Shown here in pieces: positions 15,891 to 25,600 of a stretch of 64,000 nt of DNA. How positions within the stretch are numbered: the first letter of the stretch is position 1; each line of letters begins with the position of its first letter. This DNA is from Bartonella machadoae (GTDB taxonomy: Bacteria > Pseudomonadota > Alphaproteobacteria > Rhizobiales > Rhizobiaceae). The stretch lies in assembly GCF_022559585.1 (NCBI RefSeq), contig NZ_CP087114.1, positions 1,694,501 to 1,758,500 of the forward strand, read 5' to 3'. A program made the translations under genes and the position numbers. The notes beneath the pieces were generated by a model. The model searched no databases, was not told the origin of the DNA, and saw only the letters and a list, made by a program, of their open reading frames with translations.

Positions 15891-16714
15891 ATGAAGCACT
15901 TGCAAAACCAGAAATCATTACAGAAATTTCCTTTGAAGAAATACGAGCAGCAGCTCTTGACCACTTAAAAGAACTGTTGCCCGGATATAGTGTTCTTGAA
16001 AGTGATCCAGCCGTAAAAGTCATTGAAGCCTTTAGCTATCGAGAACTGCTTTTAAGGCAACGTATTAACGAAGCCGCTCGCAACAATATTCTTGATTTTG
16101 CAACCGGTGAATCTCTTGACGCTTTGGGTAACTGGCATGGAATTGCCCGCATGGAGGGTGAAAGTGACGAGAGATATCGCGAACGCATAAGACTTCATGC
16201 CCGTGGTGGCAAGGGAAGCGGAACAGAACCCTATTACAAACTTATAGCCATGTCCGCAGATAGCCGTGTTAAGGATGCCATTATTTATCGCAAAGGCAAA
16301 GATCCAACCATCTATGTTGCGCTTTTTGGCAATAATGAAGAAGGCACAGCTTCTGAAGATCTCATACAAACAGTCTCACAAGCCCTTCACAGAAAGAATA
16401 TCATCATGACCAATGATACAATCATTGTGCACGCTGCTGTCAAAAAAGTGGTGGATTTACAAGCCGATGTTTGGCTGTTACCCGAAACTTCTTTGAAAAT
16501 TCTCACGACAATGGAAACAAATTTAAGAACAGCATGGCGAAAAGAACACGCCATTGGTCGTGAATTAAGCCTTTCATGGTGGGTTTCTAAACTGATGATT
16601 GCGGGTGTCCAGAAAGTGATTGCCATTACACCAACACAAGACAGAGCCGTTGGTGATGAAGAGGTTTTAGCGATTGGTAAGGTCACCTTAAACTTCAAAG
16701 GACGGGCACGCTAA
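15887..16714 (+). CDS. baseplate assembly protein J (P2 gpJ family)
   Basis: The 275-residue protein fits the baseplate J-like family (P2 gpJ 302). It starts with KPEIITEISFEEIRAAALDHLKELLPGYSVLESDPAVKVIEAFSYRELLLRQRINEAARNNILDFATGESLDALG in part, a signature of this family, followed by a middle domain (DSRVKDAIIYRKGKDPTIYVALF) and a C-terminal domain (ADVWLLPETSLKILTTMETNLR). It forms the edge of the contractile tail baseplate. The ATG overlaps the true stop of gene W as ATGA, and its own stop overlaps the next start. Nothing suggests damage. Confidence 0.88.
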   Translation: MNEALAKPEIITEISFEEIRAAALDHLKELLPGYSVLESDPAVKVIEAFSYRELLLRQRINEAARNNILDFATGESLDALGNWHGIARMEGESDERYRERIRLHARGGKGSGTEPYYKLIAMSADSRVKDAIIYRKGKDPTIYVALFGNNEEGTASEDLIQTVSQALHRKNIIMTNDTIIVHAAVKKVVDLQADVWLLPETSLKILTTMETNLRTAWRKEHAIGRELSLSWWVSKLMIAGVQKVIAITPTQDRAVGDEEVLAIGKVTLNFKGRAR

Positions 16715-17769
16715 TGGTTGGTGCCCTCCTCCCAAACAATGCAACAGAATTTGAAAGGCGCCTTGCCGATGCTTGCGACTTTCATCAAGATGTTGATGGC
16801 GCTGTTTTGGGGATTTCACGCTCTAAGCTTATCACCCGCCCTCCTCGCTTCTTGCCGTGGTTGATTGAAGAATATGGGCTTGGAGAGCTTACGCCTTATG
16901 TTCCAAACCTCTATGATTTGATTGACCAAGGGCTCCAATGGCAGCGTTTGCGCGGTTCTTTAGCGGCCATTGATAGAGGGCTTGAATGGCTTCAGATTAC
17001 AGCACGCTTGACACCAGCATGGTCGGGGCGTGCGTGGTGGAATTCCTTTCAACTTTACTTTGATCAATTGCCTGAACAAAGTGCTCTTGAAGCCATTGAA
17101 GCCATCACAGAACTTTCCAAAAGCTTACGCTCTGATTTTCGCCGCGGTGTCAATGGTTATGACGTGCAAGCTATGGAAGGCAATATGTCACGCCTTGATG
17201 ACAGTCTGCTGGACTATGAGAGCGGTGTGCGCTTAACAGCGAGGGACACACTGTTTTCCTTTGGTCGCACAACAGAAATTACGCACAGGCTTGCCAAACA
17301 AGAAGGCTTGTTGATTGGCAATTGGATGGATGACGTGGATGGGGAATTAAGTTGGGACCAAATTGATTACCCATGGGATATGGCAAATTTCCCTTGGTGT
17401 TCTGTTAAAAAACATGAACGCGATATACTGATGGCAGAGTGGTTTTGCAACCGCACCCTTTATCTCGTGTTAAAAGACAGTGATGATGATGTCATTGGGT
17501 ATCGCAGATGCAACATTGTCCAACCAGTAGAACAGAATTTAGCGGGTGTGTATCACCATTTGGGCGATTGTTATCAACCCTCCTCGATGGGCACAGCAGT
17601 TCTTATTGCAGCACGCACGGATTTTCAAGATGTTGACGGCAGAAAAGCCGCCTCTATTGCTGACAACGCATTGATTTATAATGATAATTTACTGTTTTGC
17701 ATATTGAATGAGACCCCCGAATATTGTAAGATTCTCTCAATTCAAATCATCTTATGTTCAATCAATTAA
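16714..17769 (+). CDS. tail protein I-like (P2 gpI family) with altered C terminus
   Basis: The N-terminal portion is typical of P2 gpI: LLPNNATEFERRLADACDFHQ, then LPWLIEEYGLGELTPYVPNLYDLIDQGLQWQRLRGSLAAIDRGLEWL in part. P2 gpI is about 176 residues; this protein is 351, with an extra C-terminal domain (about residues 170-310). The last 35 residues read through a repeat that is found upstream of the integrase and three times elsewhere, so the native 3' end was probably replaced at about 17660-17670 by integration or deletion. No tail fibre, sheath or tube genes follow. The start overlaps the gpJ stop. The N-terminal family call is good; the C-terminal region is not recognised. Confidence 0.7.
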   Translation: MVGALLPNNATEFERRLADACDFHQDVDGAVLGISRSKLITRPPRFLPWLIEEYGLGELTPYVPNLYDLIDQGLQWQRLRGSLAAIDRGLEWLQITARLTPAWSGRAWWNSFQLYFDQLPEQSALEAIEAITELSKSLRSDFRRGVNGYDVQAMEGNMSRLDDSLLDYESGVRLTARDTLFSFGRTTEITHRLAKQEGLLIGNWMDDVDGELSWDQIDYPWDMANFPWCSVKKHERDILMAEWFCNRTLYLVLKDSDDDVIGYRRCNIVQPVEQNLAGVYHHLGDCYQPSSMGTAVLIAARTDFQDVDGRKAASIADNALIYNDNLLFCILNETPEYCKILSIQIILCSIN

Positions 17770-17837
17770 AGTCACTTATTTGCACGTCATAAGTGGGGTT
17801 GGTGTGTGGGTAAAAAACAGTTTAGAAAGGAACAAAA
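17669..17837 (+). repeat. integrase-leader repeat, copy A (with putative att core)
   Basis: This about 170-base sequence starts with CATTGATTTATAA at 17669-17681 and runs to the integrase ATG. It includes CCCGAATATTGTAAGATTCTC and a TTTGCACGTCATAAG stretch. Three further copies are at 46882-47048 (+), 60063-60230 (-) and 61725-61889 (-). The core overlaps the ligA stop at the last copy, so it is a candidate attachment site. Confidence 0.75.
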
Positions 17838-19004
17838 ATGCCTTTAATGAATCGTCTTAATGCAAGGGCTGTCGCAACATTGGGGGCTGGCAAATATAAT
17901 GATGGTGCCGGCTTGGTACTTCATAAGCGTAAAGATGGGGGTGCTCAATGGCTTTTACGCTATACCATTCACGGGCGGCGTCGTGAAATGGGATTGGGTG
18001 CCTTAAGAGATGTTTCTTTAAAACAAGCTCGTGAATTGGCAACCCAATGGCGTTTTGTTCTTCGTGATGGTCGTGACCCCATTAAAGAACGTGACAAACA
18101 AAAGCGTGAGGCAATGCGTAATCTGCATTATCTAAAAGATATCGCTTTAGATACTTTTGAAACTCGTAAAGCAGAATTAAAAAATGATGCTAAAGATGGG
18201 CGTTGGTTTTCACCTTTACAACTTCATATTCTCCCTAAGTTAGGTTGTATGCCGGTTTCAGAAATTACTCAAACCGATATACGCAATGTCCTCGCTCCCA
18301 TCTGGCATACAAAAGCTGGAACAGCAGAGAAAGCTCTCATTCGTCTTAATATTTGTCTCAAACATGCTGCTGCAATGGGATTGGATGTTGATTTACAGGC
18401 TACAGAAAAAGCAAAGGCTCTTTTAGGCAAACAACGTCATAAAATCAAAAATAGACCAGCAATGGATTGGAAAGATATACCGGCTTTTTATAAAATACTT
18501 TGCAAAACACCAACTCTAACACAACTGGCTTTGCGTTTGCTTATTTTGACAGGTGTTCGTACCTATCCTTTGCGTCATATCCATAAAGATCAAGTTGAAG
18601 ATGATATATGGACCATCCCTGCTGAAAATATGAAAGGAAAACGTGATGCTACAACAGAGTTTCGTGTGCCTTTATCAAATGAAGCATTAGAAATTTTGAA
18701 ACAAGCGCGTCCTCTCTCTCGTAATGATTTCTTTTTTTCTGCAACTGGTCGTGGTCCTCTTGCTGATACTTGTATGTCACAATATATGAAAAAAATTGGA
18801 CTTGAAGCCTGCCCGCATGGTTTTCGGTCTAGTTTACGCGATTGGCTAGCAGAAACAACTGATGCCCCTTTTGAGGTAGCAGAAACCATTCTAGGTCATG
18901 TGGTCGGTGGACAAGTAGAGCGTGCTTACCGTCGTACTGATTATTTAGAACAGCGCCGTGTTTATATGGATAAATGGGCTGCCTATGTTACGGGGCAATC
19001 TTAA
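17838..19004 (+). CDS. site-specific tyrosine integrase (P4-type)
   Basis: The 388-residue integrase has the N-terminal arm-binding DUF4102 domain (about residues 1-90: DGAGLVLHKRKDGGAQWLLRYTIHGRRREMGLGAL in part), a SAM-like core-binding domain, and a C-terminal catalytic domain. The catalytic set is visible: Arg in LLILTGVRTYPLR near 240, His-x-x-Arg in PHGFRSSLRDW near 327, His in ILGHVVGG near 353 and Tyr in AYRRTDYLEQRR near 365. The family integrates phages and islands at specific sites, often next to the int gene. The start follows GAAAGGAACAAAA. Pieces of related int genes occur at 47049-47300, 59957-60062 and in the leader at 61722. The gene is intact. Confidence 0.9.
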   Translation: MPLMNRLNARAVATLGAGKYNDGAGLVLHKRKDGGAQWLLRYTIHGRRREMGLGALRDVSLKQARELATQWRFVLRDGRDPIKERDKQKREAMRNLHYLKDIALDTFETRKAELKNDAKDGRWFSPLQLHILPKLGCMPVSEITQTDIRNVLAPIWHTKAGTAEKALIRLNICLKHAAAMGLDVDLQATEKAKALLGKQRHKIKNRPAMDWKDIPAFYKILCKTPTLTQLALRLLILTGVRTYPLRHIHKDQVEDDIWTIPAENMKGKRDATTEFRVPLSNEALEILKQARPLSRNDFFFSATGRGPLADTCMSQYMKKIGLEACPHGFRSSLRDWLAETTDAPFEVAETILGHVVGGQVERAYRRTDYLEQRRVYMDKWAAYVTGQS

Positions 19005-19030
19005 AATATGGGGTCTTGTACCCCATTTTT
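19004..19030 (+). terminator. rho-independent terminator after int
   Basis: The stem ATGGGGT/ACCCCAT with loop CTTGT is followed by TTTTT, directly after the integrase stop. It should end the int transcript. Confidence 0.75.
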
Positions 19031-19222
19031 ACTTCATTATCTGTGGATAACTTTCTCTCTTCGTTTACTCATTTTTGCTCAATAAGATTCATAAATTATC
19101 AAATGAGAAAATACATCATAAAGTACTGTTTTTTATGATTAAACTTACTTTCAAATCTCAATAAAATATGGTTAATAAATACTTATGATTTGTTACTATT
19201 TTTAGATTGAAAGGATTTAGTT
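19031..19222 (+). promoter_or_regulatory. intergenic promoter region of the alpA-like gene
   Basis: About 190 AT-rich bases without a gene. A ribosome site GAAAGG precedes the start at 19223. Promoter elements are likely but no pair is good enough to place. Confidence 0.25.
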
Positions 19223-19429
19223 ATGACTGAAAATGATGTTCTTCTTACAGACCGCGAAAGTGCAAAATTATTGCATATAAGCGTTTCAACATTCCGTCGC
19301 CATGTGACCAATGGAGCTTTACCAAAACCTTTAAAATTTGGTTCTTTATCGCGTTGGTTAAAATCGGATCTGTTGAATGTGATTGAAAAAGCCAAAACGC
19401 AACGTCAACATCTCAGTGATGTGGCATAA
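19223..19429 (+). CDS. AlpA-family helix-turn-helix regulator
   Basis: The 68-residue protein has the MerR-like winged helix of AlpA/excisionase proteins: LLTDRESAKLLHISVSTFRRHVTNGALPKPLKFGSLSRWLKSDL in part. The motif SVSTFRR then LPKP.K.G...RW is characteristic. AlpA in P4 and related islands activates the integrase or acts as an excisionase. It sits 200 bases downstream of the integrase and directly before the primase gene of the same island, which suits control of island excision and replication. The start follows TTGAAAGGATTTAGTT, a good ribosome site. The gene is intact, and a hairpin terminator follows. Confidence 0.8.
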   Translation: MTENDVLLTDRESAKLLHISVSTFRRHVTNGALPKPLKFGSLSRWLKSDLLNVIEKAKTQRQHLSDVA

Positions 19430-19432
19430 AAA

Positions 19433-19467
19433 AACCTTGTCACGTAAGGACGGACAAGGCTTTCTCA
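19433..19467 (+). terminator. hairpin terminator after the alpA-like gene
   Basis: The stem CCTTGTC/GACAAGG (loop ACGTAAGGACG) lies just after the stop and is followed by CTTTCTC. A plausible terminator, though the U-run is weak. Confidence 0.5.
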
Positions 19468-19528
19468 AATTATCGTAAATTGAAAATAGCAAAAACCGTC
19501 CTGTGACGCAACGTCTAAGGATGCGAAA

Positions 19529-20426
19529 ATGTATCATTTTATAAATGCTCGGGGCATTACAAATGCCTTGCGGGGTGTCTGGTATGGTGCTTATGGACTT
19601 GCTCGCTGCCCTGCTCATGATGATCAAGTGCCTAGTTTATCCCTTGCCAATGGAAATGATGGGCGGCTCTTGCTTTATTGTTATGCCGGCTGCTCTTTTA
19701 AAGAGATCTTACAAGCTCTTAAGAGCATTGCTCTTATCAATACACAAACATGTTTTGATAAAACTTATGATTATAGGTTTTCTCTCTCAAAACAGTTTTG
19801 TTCTGAAGATAACAAGGCAAAACAGAAAGCAGAGAGAGCACAAAAGATTTGGAAGCAAAGTCAACCAATTAAAGAGACCTTAGCAGAGCTTTATTTACGC
19901 AAGCGTGGTATCACTTGTAACTTGCCTCCCTAGTTTACGCTTTCATAGCAAATGCCCTCATCCCTCTGGGAAAAACATCCCCGCGTTGGTTGCTCTTGTT
20001 GAGGGTGGTGGCTCCTTTGCAATCCATAGAACCTTTTTACAAGACAATGGATGCAAAACAGAACAGTTACCAACAAAAGCGATGCTTGGCTCTGTTAAGG
20101 GCGGTGCTGTGCATTTATGCCAAGCCAATCACCAACATCTGGTCATTTGTGAGGGAATTGAAACAGGTCTTTCTCTGCTGTCTGGTCTGTTATCAGAGCC
20201 TGTGACTTTATGGGCATCCCTCTCAACCAGTGGCATGGTGCATGTGAATTTACCTCATATCAAATCAAAAACCCATCTCACCATAGCTATGGATGGCGAT
20301 GATGCGGGTCGTAAAGCAGGTTTTGCCCTTGCTGCCCGTGCTTATCGCCAAGGCTTCAATGTCTTGATGATGCAAGCTCTCCATGGCTCTGACTTCAACA
20401 TTTTATTATTAAATTATGAAAGATAA
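19529..20426 (+). pseudogene. phage/plasmid primase (TOPRIM), frameshifted
   Basis: The first frame (19529-19933) encodes 134 residues with the CHC2-type zinc finger: CPAHDD and LLYCYAGCSFKEIL, then KIWKQSQPIKETLAELYLRKRGI. It hits TAG after TTGCCTCCC at about 19925. The continuation is one base out of frame: PSLRFHSKCPHPSGKNIPALVALVEG, then the TOPRIM strand HLVICEGIETGLSLL and MDGDDAGRKAGFALA. A single base loss in the C-rich TTGCCTCCC explains the break. The enzyme would prime DNA for replication of the island. A weak restart (ATG at 19905) could make the C-terminal half alone. Alternatively the shift is a sequencing error in the homopolymer-rich stretch. Confidence 0.75.
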
Positions 20427-22032
20427 AAAAATGACAAAAAATATTCTAGAAAACAATGAAAATAGTTCGGTAAATGATACTGATAACGATAACAACCCTG
20501 TCTCTTTAAAAGATCATCCCTGTTTACAAGCCATCCCTTATGAACAGGCTTTGCAACAAATGGGATGGGGCGAATTAAAACCGATTAACACCGCTCTTTT
20601 ACCGGTCGAGCCTTTTAATATTTTACAAATGCCTTATAGACTAAGCAGATATGTTTACGATATTGCTGACCGTCAACAATCGCCTCTCGATTTTGTGGCT
20701 GTCTCTGCTATCTGTGCTTTAGCTGCTCTGATTGGCAATGGCGTGCGCATTGCTCCAAAACAGCATGATAATTGGTACATTGTTCCTAATCTATGGGGGG
20801 CTATTATTGGTAACCCTTCTACACGAAAAACACCGGCTTTGAAAACCGCTCTTCAACCCCTTGCTGATCTTCAAACAGAAGCTTTGCAAGCTTACCAACA
20901 AAAGAATAAACAAGCAGAGATTGAACAGGCTCTTGAGGCGATAAACCAAAAACAAAAGAATAAACAAGCCGGAAAAGCTTTAAAGAATGGAGATACCCAA
21001 GCTGCCCGTTCTATTTTAGCTGAAAACATAACCAAAGATAACCAGCAGGATGAGGAAAATTCACGTTTTATTGTCAATGACACAACGGTCGAAAAGCTTG
21101 GAGAATTACTCAAAGAAAATCCACGTGGGTTACTGTTAGTTCGTGATGAACTTTCTGGTTTTTTAGCAAATATGGAGCGGGTTGAATATCAATCGGAGCG
21201 GGCTTTTTATTTGGAAACCTTTAATGGGGATGGTCAATTCACCTATGACCGTATTGGACGTGGAACCCTTCATATTCCCAATGCAACGCTTTCTATCATT
21301 GGAGGGATTCAACCCTTAAGGATTATGCCCCTTATTCAGGCAATGCTTTCTGGGAAAGGAGATGATGGTTTATTGCAACGGTTTCAAATGCTGGTGTGGC
21401 CGGATGAAAACCAAGATTGGAAATGGAAAGATAAAAATCCCAATCAAGAAGCCTATCAAGAATATGAAAAGGTGCTTCGTTCTTTTTATGACAAACCCTT
21501 AGGATCACCTAAGCACCCGCGGATCATGCGCTTTGCTGCTAATGCTCAAGAATTGTTTCGTGAATGGTGGGAAAATCATCATAAAGAAATCAAGGAAAGC
21601 AAAGTTTCTGTCTCTTACCAAGCGCATCTTTTAAAAATGCCAAAAACCATAGCAAGCCTTGCCCTCATTATCGAACTTGTTGAGGATGGGCGTTTTGAGA
21701 TCACTTTGCCTTCTCTCTCAAGAGCCTTGCGTTGGTCAAACTATCTGTTAAGCCATGCGAAACGGTTTTATACTGCGGGTGATATCTTGGTAAAGGAGCG
21801 TGCAAATTTGATTATAGAGCGTTGTAATTGCTTACCTGAGGTTTTTACTGCTCGTGATATCTACAGACGCTGCTGGGCGCATTTAAAGGACAAGGAAGCG
21901 GTCAAACAAGCTTTAGAGCTTTTATGTCATACAAACCACATTCGCAAAAAGTTCATAACCCATCAGACAAGTAAATCGAGTACCTATTATGAATGGCATC
22001 CTTTGGTAAAAAACAAGAATGCAAAGCAATGA
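20416..22032 (+). CDS. DUF3987 protein (P4-like helicase/ATPase partner of the primase)
   Basis: This 538-residue protein matches the DUF3987 family found downstream of TOPRIM primases in integrated islands. Visible features are YRLSRYVYDIADRQQSPLDFVAVSAICALAALIG, then the P-loop-like GNPSTRKTPALK near residue 132 and IGGIQPLRIMPLI. A helical Gln/Lys-rich insert lies at about 155-200 (QAYQQKNKQAEIEQALEAINQKQK in part). The family is thought to act as a replicative helicase for the element. It overlaps the primase 3' end, so the two are translationally coupled. The gene is intact even though the primase is broken. A hairpin follows the stop. Confidence 0.75.
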   Translation: MKDKKMTKNILENNENSSVNDTDNDNNPVSLKDHPCLQAIPYEQALQQMGWGELKPINTALLPVEPFNILQMPYRLSRYVYDIADRQQSPLDFVAVSAICALAALIGNGVRIAPKQHDNWYIVPNLWGAIIGNPSTRKTPALKTALQPLADLQTEALQAYQQKNKQAEIEQALEAINQKQKNKQAGKALKNGDTQAARSILAENITKDNQQDEENSRFIVNDTTVEKLGELLKENPRGLLLVRDELSGFLANMERVEYQSERAFYLETFNGDGQFTYDRIGRGTLHIPNATLSIIGGIQPLRIMPLIQAMLSGKGDDGLLQRFQMLVWPDENQDWKWKDKNPNQEAYQEYEKVLRSFYDKPLGSPKHPRIMRFAANAQELFREWWENHHKEIKESKVSVSYQAHLLKMPKTIASLALIIELVEDGRFEITLPSLSRALRWSNYLLSHAKRFYTAGDILVKERANLIIERCNCLPEVFTARDIYRRCWAHLKDKEAVKQALELLCHTNHIRKKFITHQTSKSSTYYEWHPLVKNKNAKQ

Positions 22033-22078
22033 AATGAATAAACAAAAGATGATTTTAAGAGTGCTGGCAAAAGAGAAA

Positions 22079-22115
22079 GATATGACCTGAATGAATAACC
22101 ATAACTCAGGTCATA
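22079..22115 (+). terminator. hairpin after the DUF3987 gene
   Basis: The stem ATATGACCTGA pairs with TCAGGTCATAT around an ATGAATAACCATAAC loop, about 50 bases after the stop. It is followed by TCTTG rather than a long U-run, so termination is likely but not certain. Confidence 0.5.
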
Positions 22116-22117
22116 TT

Positions 22118-22322
22118 CTTGTCAGTCATTATTGTTGATTTACCCCCCTCATTTTAAAAAAAACTTTTAGATAAAAATAAAAACCATTATATTTCAATAT
22201 GTTATGATATTTTTACAAAAAAACCATCCCAATAAGATGATCTGTATAGAGAATTAATAGGATCAATTGAACAAAACCTGTCAGTATCTGTCAAAAAATT
22301 TAACTGACAGCAATTATGATAT
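22118..22322 (+). repeat. inverted repeat, left copy, flanking the ISP-type gene
   Basis: About 205 bases starting CTTGTCAGT and including ACCCCCCTCATTTTAAAA, ATATTTCAATATGTTAT, AATAAGATGATCTGTATAG and CCTGTCAGTATCTGTC. An inverted imperfect copy lies at 28021-28228. It contains an internal dyad, CTGTCAGT at 22278-22285 with ACTGACAG at 22303-22310. The pair bounds a 6.1 kb segment. Confidence 0.8.
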
Positions 22323-22603
22323 TTTGAGATCATAAAACACTTCGAAACATTCATTTTGATCTCTTAAAACACGGTTCGCATTTGTTTTTATTTCCGTAAA
22401 ACGAATAGTAAATTTTACTACTTTGCTGTTTATAGGCTGTTTATAATTGCAACTTGTTAAATTTTTTTGAGGGAATTGATAGGTTTTCGCGCCATTTTGG
22501 TTTATTGGGTACTCGATATTTGTTCTAAATGTATTTATGAAACGCCATTGTGATTCTTACACTGTTAATGAGTCAATGTCATAAGGTATGGAGTTTCTCT
22601 ATA

Positions 22604-25600
22604 ATGTCTCAAACCCTCAATTTTGATAACAAACAATCCTCTTTACGCTCTCTCTTACAATCCTATCGTGAAAAATCAATCTCAGATCAAGAAAAGCAAA
22701 AGGCTTTCGAAAAGTTTGTAATTGCTTATCTCACGCAAGACCCTCTCCAATGCCAAGAATATGAAACGGTTCAAAGCTATAGAGACGTGGCTGATGTGCA
22801 TGGATGGAAAGGAAGCGATGAAGATACGGATATTGATCTGGTGGCAAAAATCCGTGATTGCAATGAGTATGTCGCCATTCAATGTAAATTTTATGAGACA
22901 AATTATCAGATCACGCAAGAGAACATTGAGAGCTTTATCGCCATCTCAGGTAAAAATCGTTTTAAATATCGCCTTCTTATTGACAGCACGCAAGGTGAAT
23001 TAAGCGAAAACGCCAATACCATGATTGAAGGACAAGCGGTTCCGGTTTATCGCATTAATCTCTTCAATATGGAAAACAGTGCAATTGATTGGGGGATTTT
23101 TGAAACAGAAGGGAAAATTGTTCTTAAAGATAAGAAACAAAAGTTGCCTTTTACCCATCAGAAAGAAGCCATTGAAGCTGTCTGTGAGGGATTAAAAGAA
23201 GCAGACCGTGGCAAGCTGATTATGGCTTGTGGAACGGGTAAAACTTTCACCAGTCTCAAGATAGCAGAAACTCTTGCTGGTCAAGGCAAGCGTGTTTTGT
23301 TTTTGGTGCCTTCTCTTGCTCTTATGTCACAAACCATCAGAGAATGGACAGCGGATGCACAAATCCCGTTGCGTTCCTTTGCTGTGTGTTCGGATAAGCA
23401 AATAGGCAAGCGGCGTTTCAATAATGATGATGATGCTGAACTGAGTGCTTCAGATCTTGCCTTGCCTGTCACAACCGATGCGCAAATGCTTGGAGAGAAA
23501 GGGAACAAAGTTTCTCCCCATGTTATGAATGTTGTTTTTGCTACTTACCAATCAATCCAAGTGATTGCTGATGCACAAAAGGACCATGATTTACCTGAAT
23601 TTGATCTGATCATTTGCGATGAAGCCCATAGGACAACGGGGGCGGCTTTGGGAACCGATAAAAGTGAATCTGATTTTATCAAGGTTCATGATAACAGCAT
23701 TATTAAGGGCAAAAAACGTCTCTACATGACCGCAACCCCGCGCATCTTTAGTGACAATGCAAAAAGGCGTGCGGATGAACTGGATGCTGTTCTGGCGTCT
23801 ATGGATAATGAGACAATCTATGGAAAACAGCTCTATTTTTATAGTTTCTCCGATGCCGTCAAGAATGACCTCTTAACGCCTTATAAGATTATTGTCTTGG
23901 GTGTGGATGAAAAGTTCGTACGTGATACTCTTGAGATTCCTACCAACCATAAGAATTATGAACTTACTCTTGATGATAGAACAAAGATCTTAGGCTGTTA
24001 CCAAGCTCTTAGCAAAATCGATCTGAAAGTTGATCTTGGTGATGACCCTAATCCCATGCGCCGTGCTTTGGCTTTTTGTAAAGATATTAAAACCTCGCAA
24101 CGCATTCGTGATACCTTTGAAGGCAAGGGTGTTAAGAGAGCTTTCCGTAAAATCCATAAAGAACACAAAGATACACCTCCTCTTCTCTGTGAGGTGCAAC
24201 ATATTGATGGAAAAGATGGTGCCAAGAAACGAACGGAATTGCTTGAATGGTTGGAAGCTGATGCGGGGGAAAATACCTGTCGTATCTTAACCAATGTTCG
24301 CTGTCTCTCAGAAGGTGTGGATGTCCCTGCTCTTGATGCGGTGATGTTTTTACACCCGCGCAAAAGCCAAGTGGATGTCATACAGGCGGTGGGGCGTGTG
24401 ATGCGTCGGGCTCCCAATAAGAAAAGAGGCTATATCATTTTACCGGTTGGCGTACCGGCTGGGATCTCCCCCGAATTGGCTTTAAAAAACAATAAGAAAT
24501 ACAGTGTTGTTTGGCAAGTTCTCAATGCTTTGCTTTCTCATGATGAGAATTTTAGCAAAACCCTTAATCAAATGAACTTAGGGCAAGATGTAAGTTCTAT
24601 TATCGATATTGTCACGGTTTCTCAAAAGATGGAGATAGAAAATGTGACAACCGTTGTTGATGATGTGCCCTTACAAGCGAAAACAGAAAGTGCACATGCT
24701 TCTTTTGCTACGACTGTCCGTAAATCCCTTTCTCACCATAATGGGCAAGGACAATTGCCTCTGTATAAGGCATTCCCCAATGCTTTTAGAACATTTCTTG
24801 TCAAAAGATCTACTATGAGTGACTATTGGGAAAACTGGGCGGGTAATGTTGCTGATATTGCACAAAATCATATCAACCGCCTGCAAAATATGCTTGCTGA
24901 TGAAAAGAGCAAAGCATGCCGTGCGTTTGATGCGTTTCTCAAAGAATTACAAAACAACTTAAACAGTGATATCAAGCAAGAGGAAGCTGTTGAGATGCTT
25001 GCACAGCATCTTGTCACGCGTCCTGTTTTTGAAGCTTTATTTGATGGCAATCAATTTGTTCAAAACAATGCCATCTCACAAGCAATGGAAAAGATTTTAA
25101 AGGAATTAGACAAGACCAATATTGAAGAAGAGTCAAAAGAGCTTAAAGAATTCTATGACAGTGTCAAATTCCGTGCCTCTGGGATTACCGAACCCCATGC
25201 AAGACAAAATCTGATTATCAAGCTTTATGAAAGCTTTTTTGCCAAGGCATTTAAAAAGACAACAGATAAGCTTGGGATTGTTTATACCCCTGTTGAGGTT
25301 GTGGATTTTATTATTCACTCTGTTGATGATGTTTTACGCAAGGAATTTGGCAAGAGCTTGGGTTCACGGGGTGTTTCTATTCTTGACCCCTTTACAGGTA
25401 CCGGTACCTTTATCACAAGGCTTTTGCAATCTGATCTGATTAAACCAGAAGATATGGAATATAAGTTCCGTCATGATATCCATGCCAATGAGATTGTTCT
25501 TTTAGCTTATTACATAGCAGCGATTAATATTGAATCGACCTATCATAGTCTTATGAAAGGAGATTATATCCCCTTTAAGCATATTGGTTTAACCGATACG

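Noticed and set aside
22550-22603. Longer N terminus of the ISP enzyme
   Set aside because: The extra 18 residues have no ribosome site and do not resemble the family; ATG 22604 fits the expected start.
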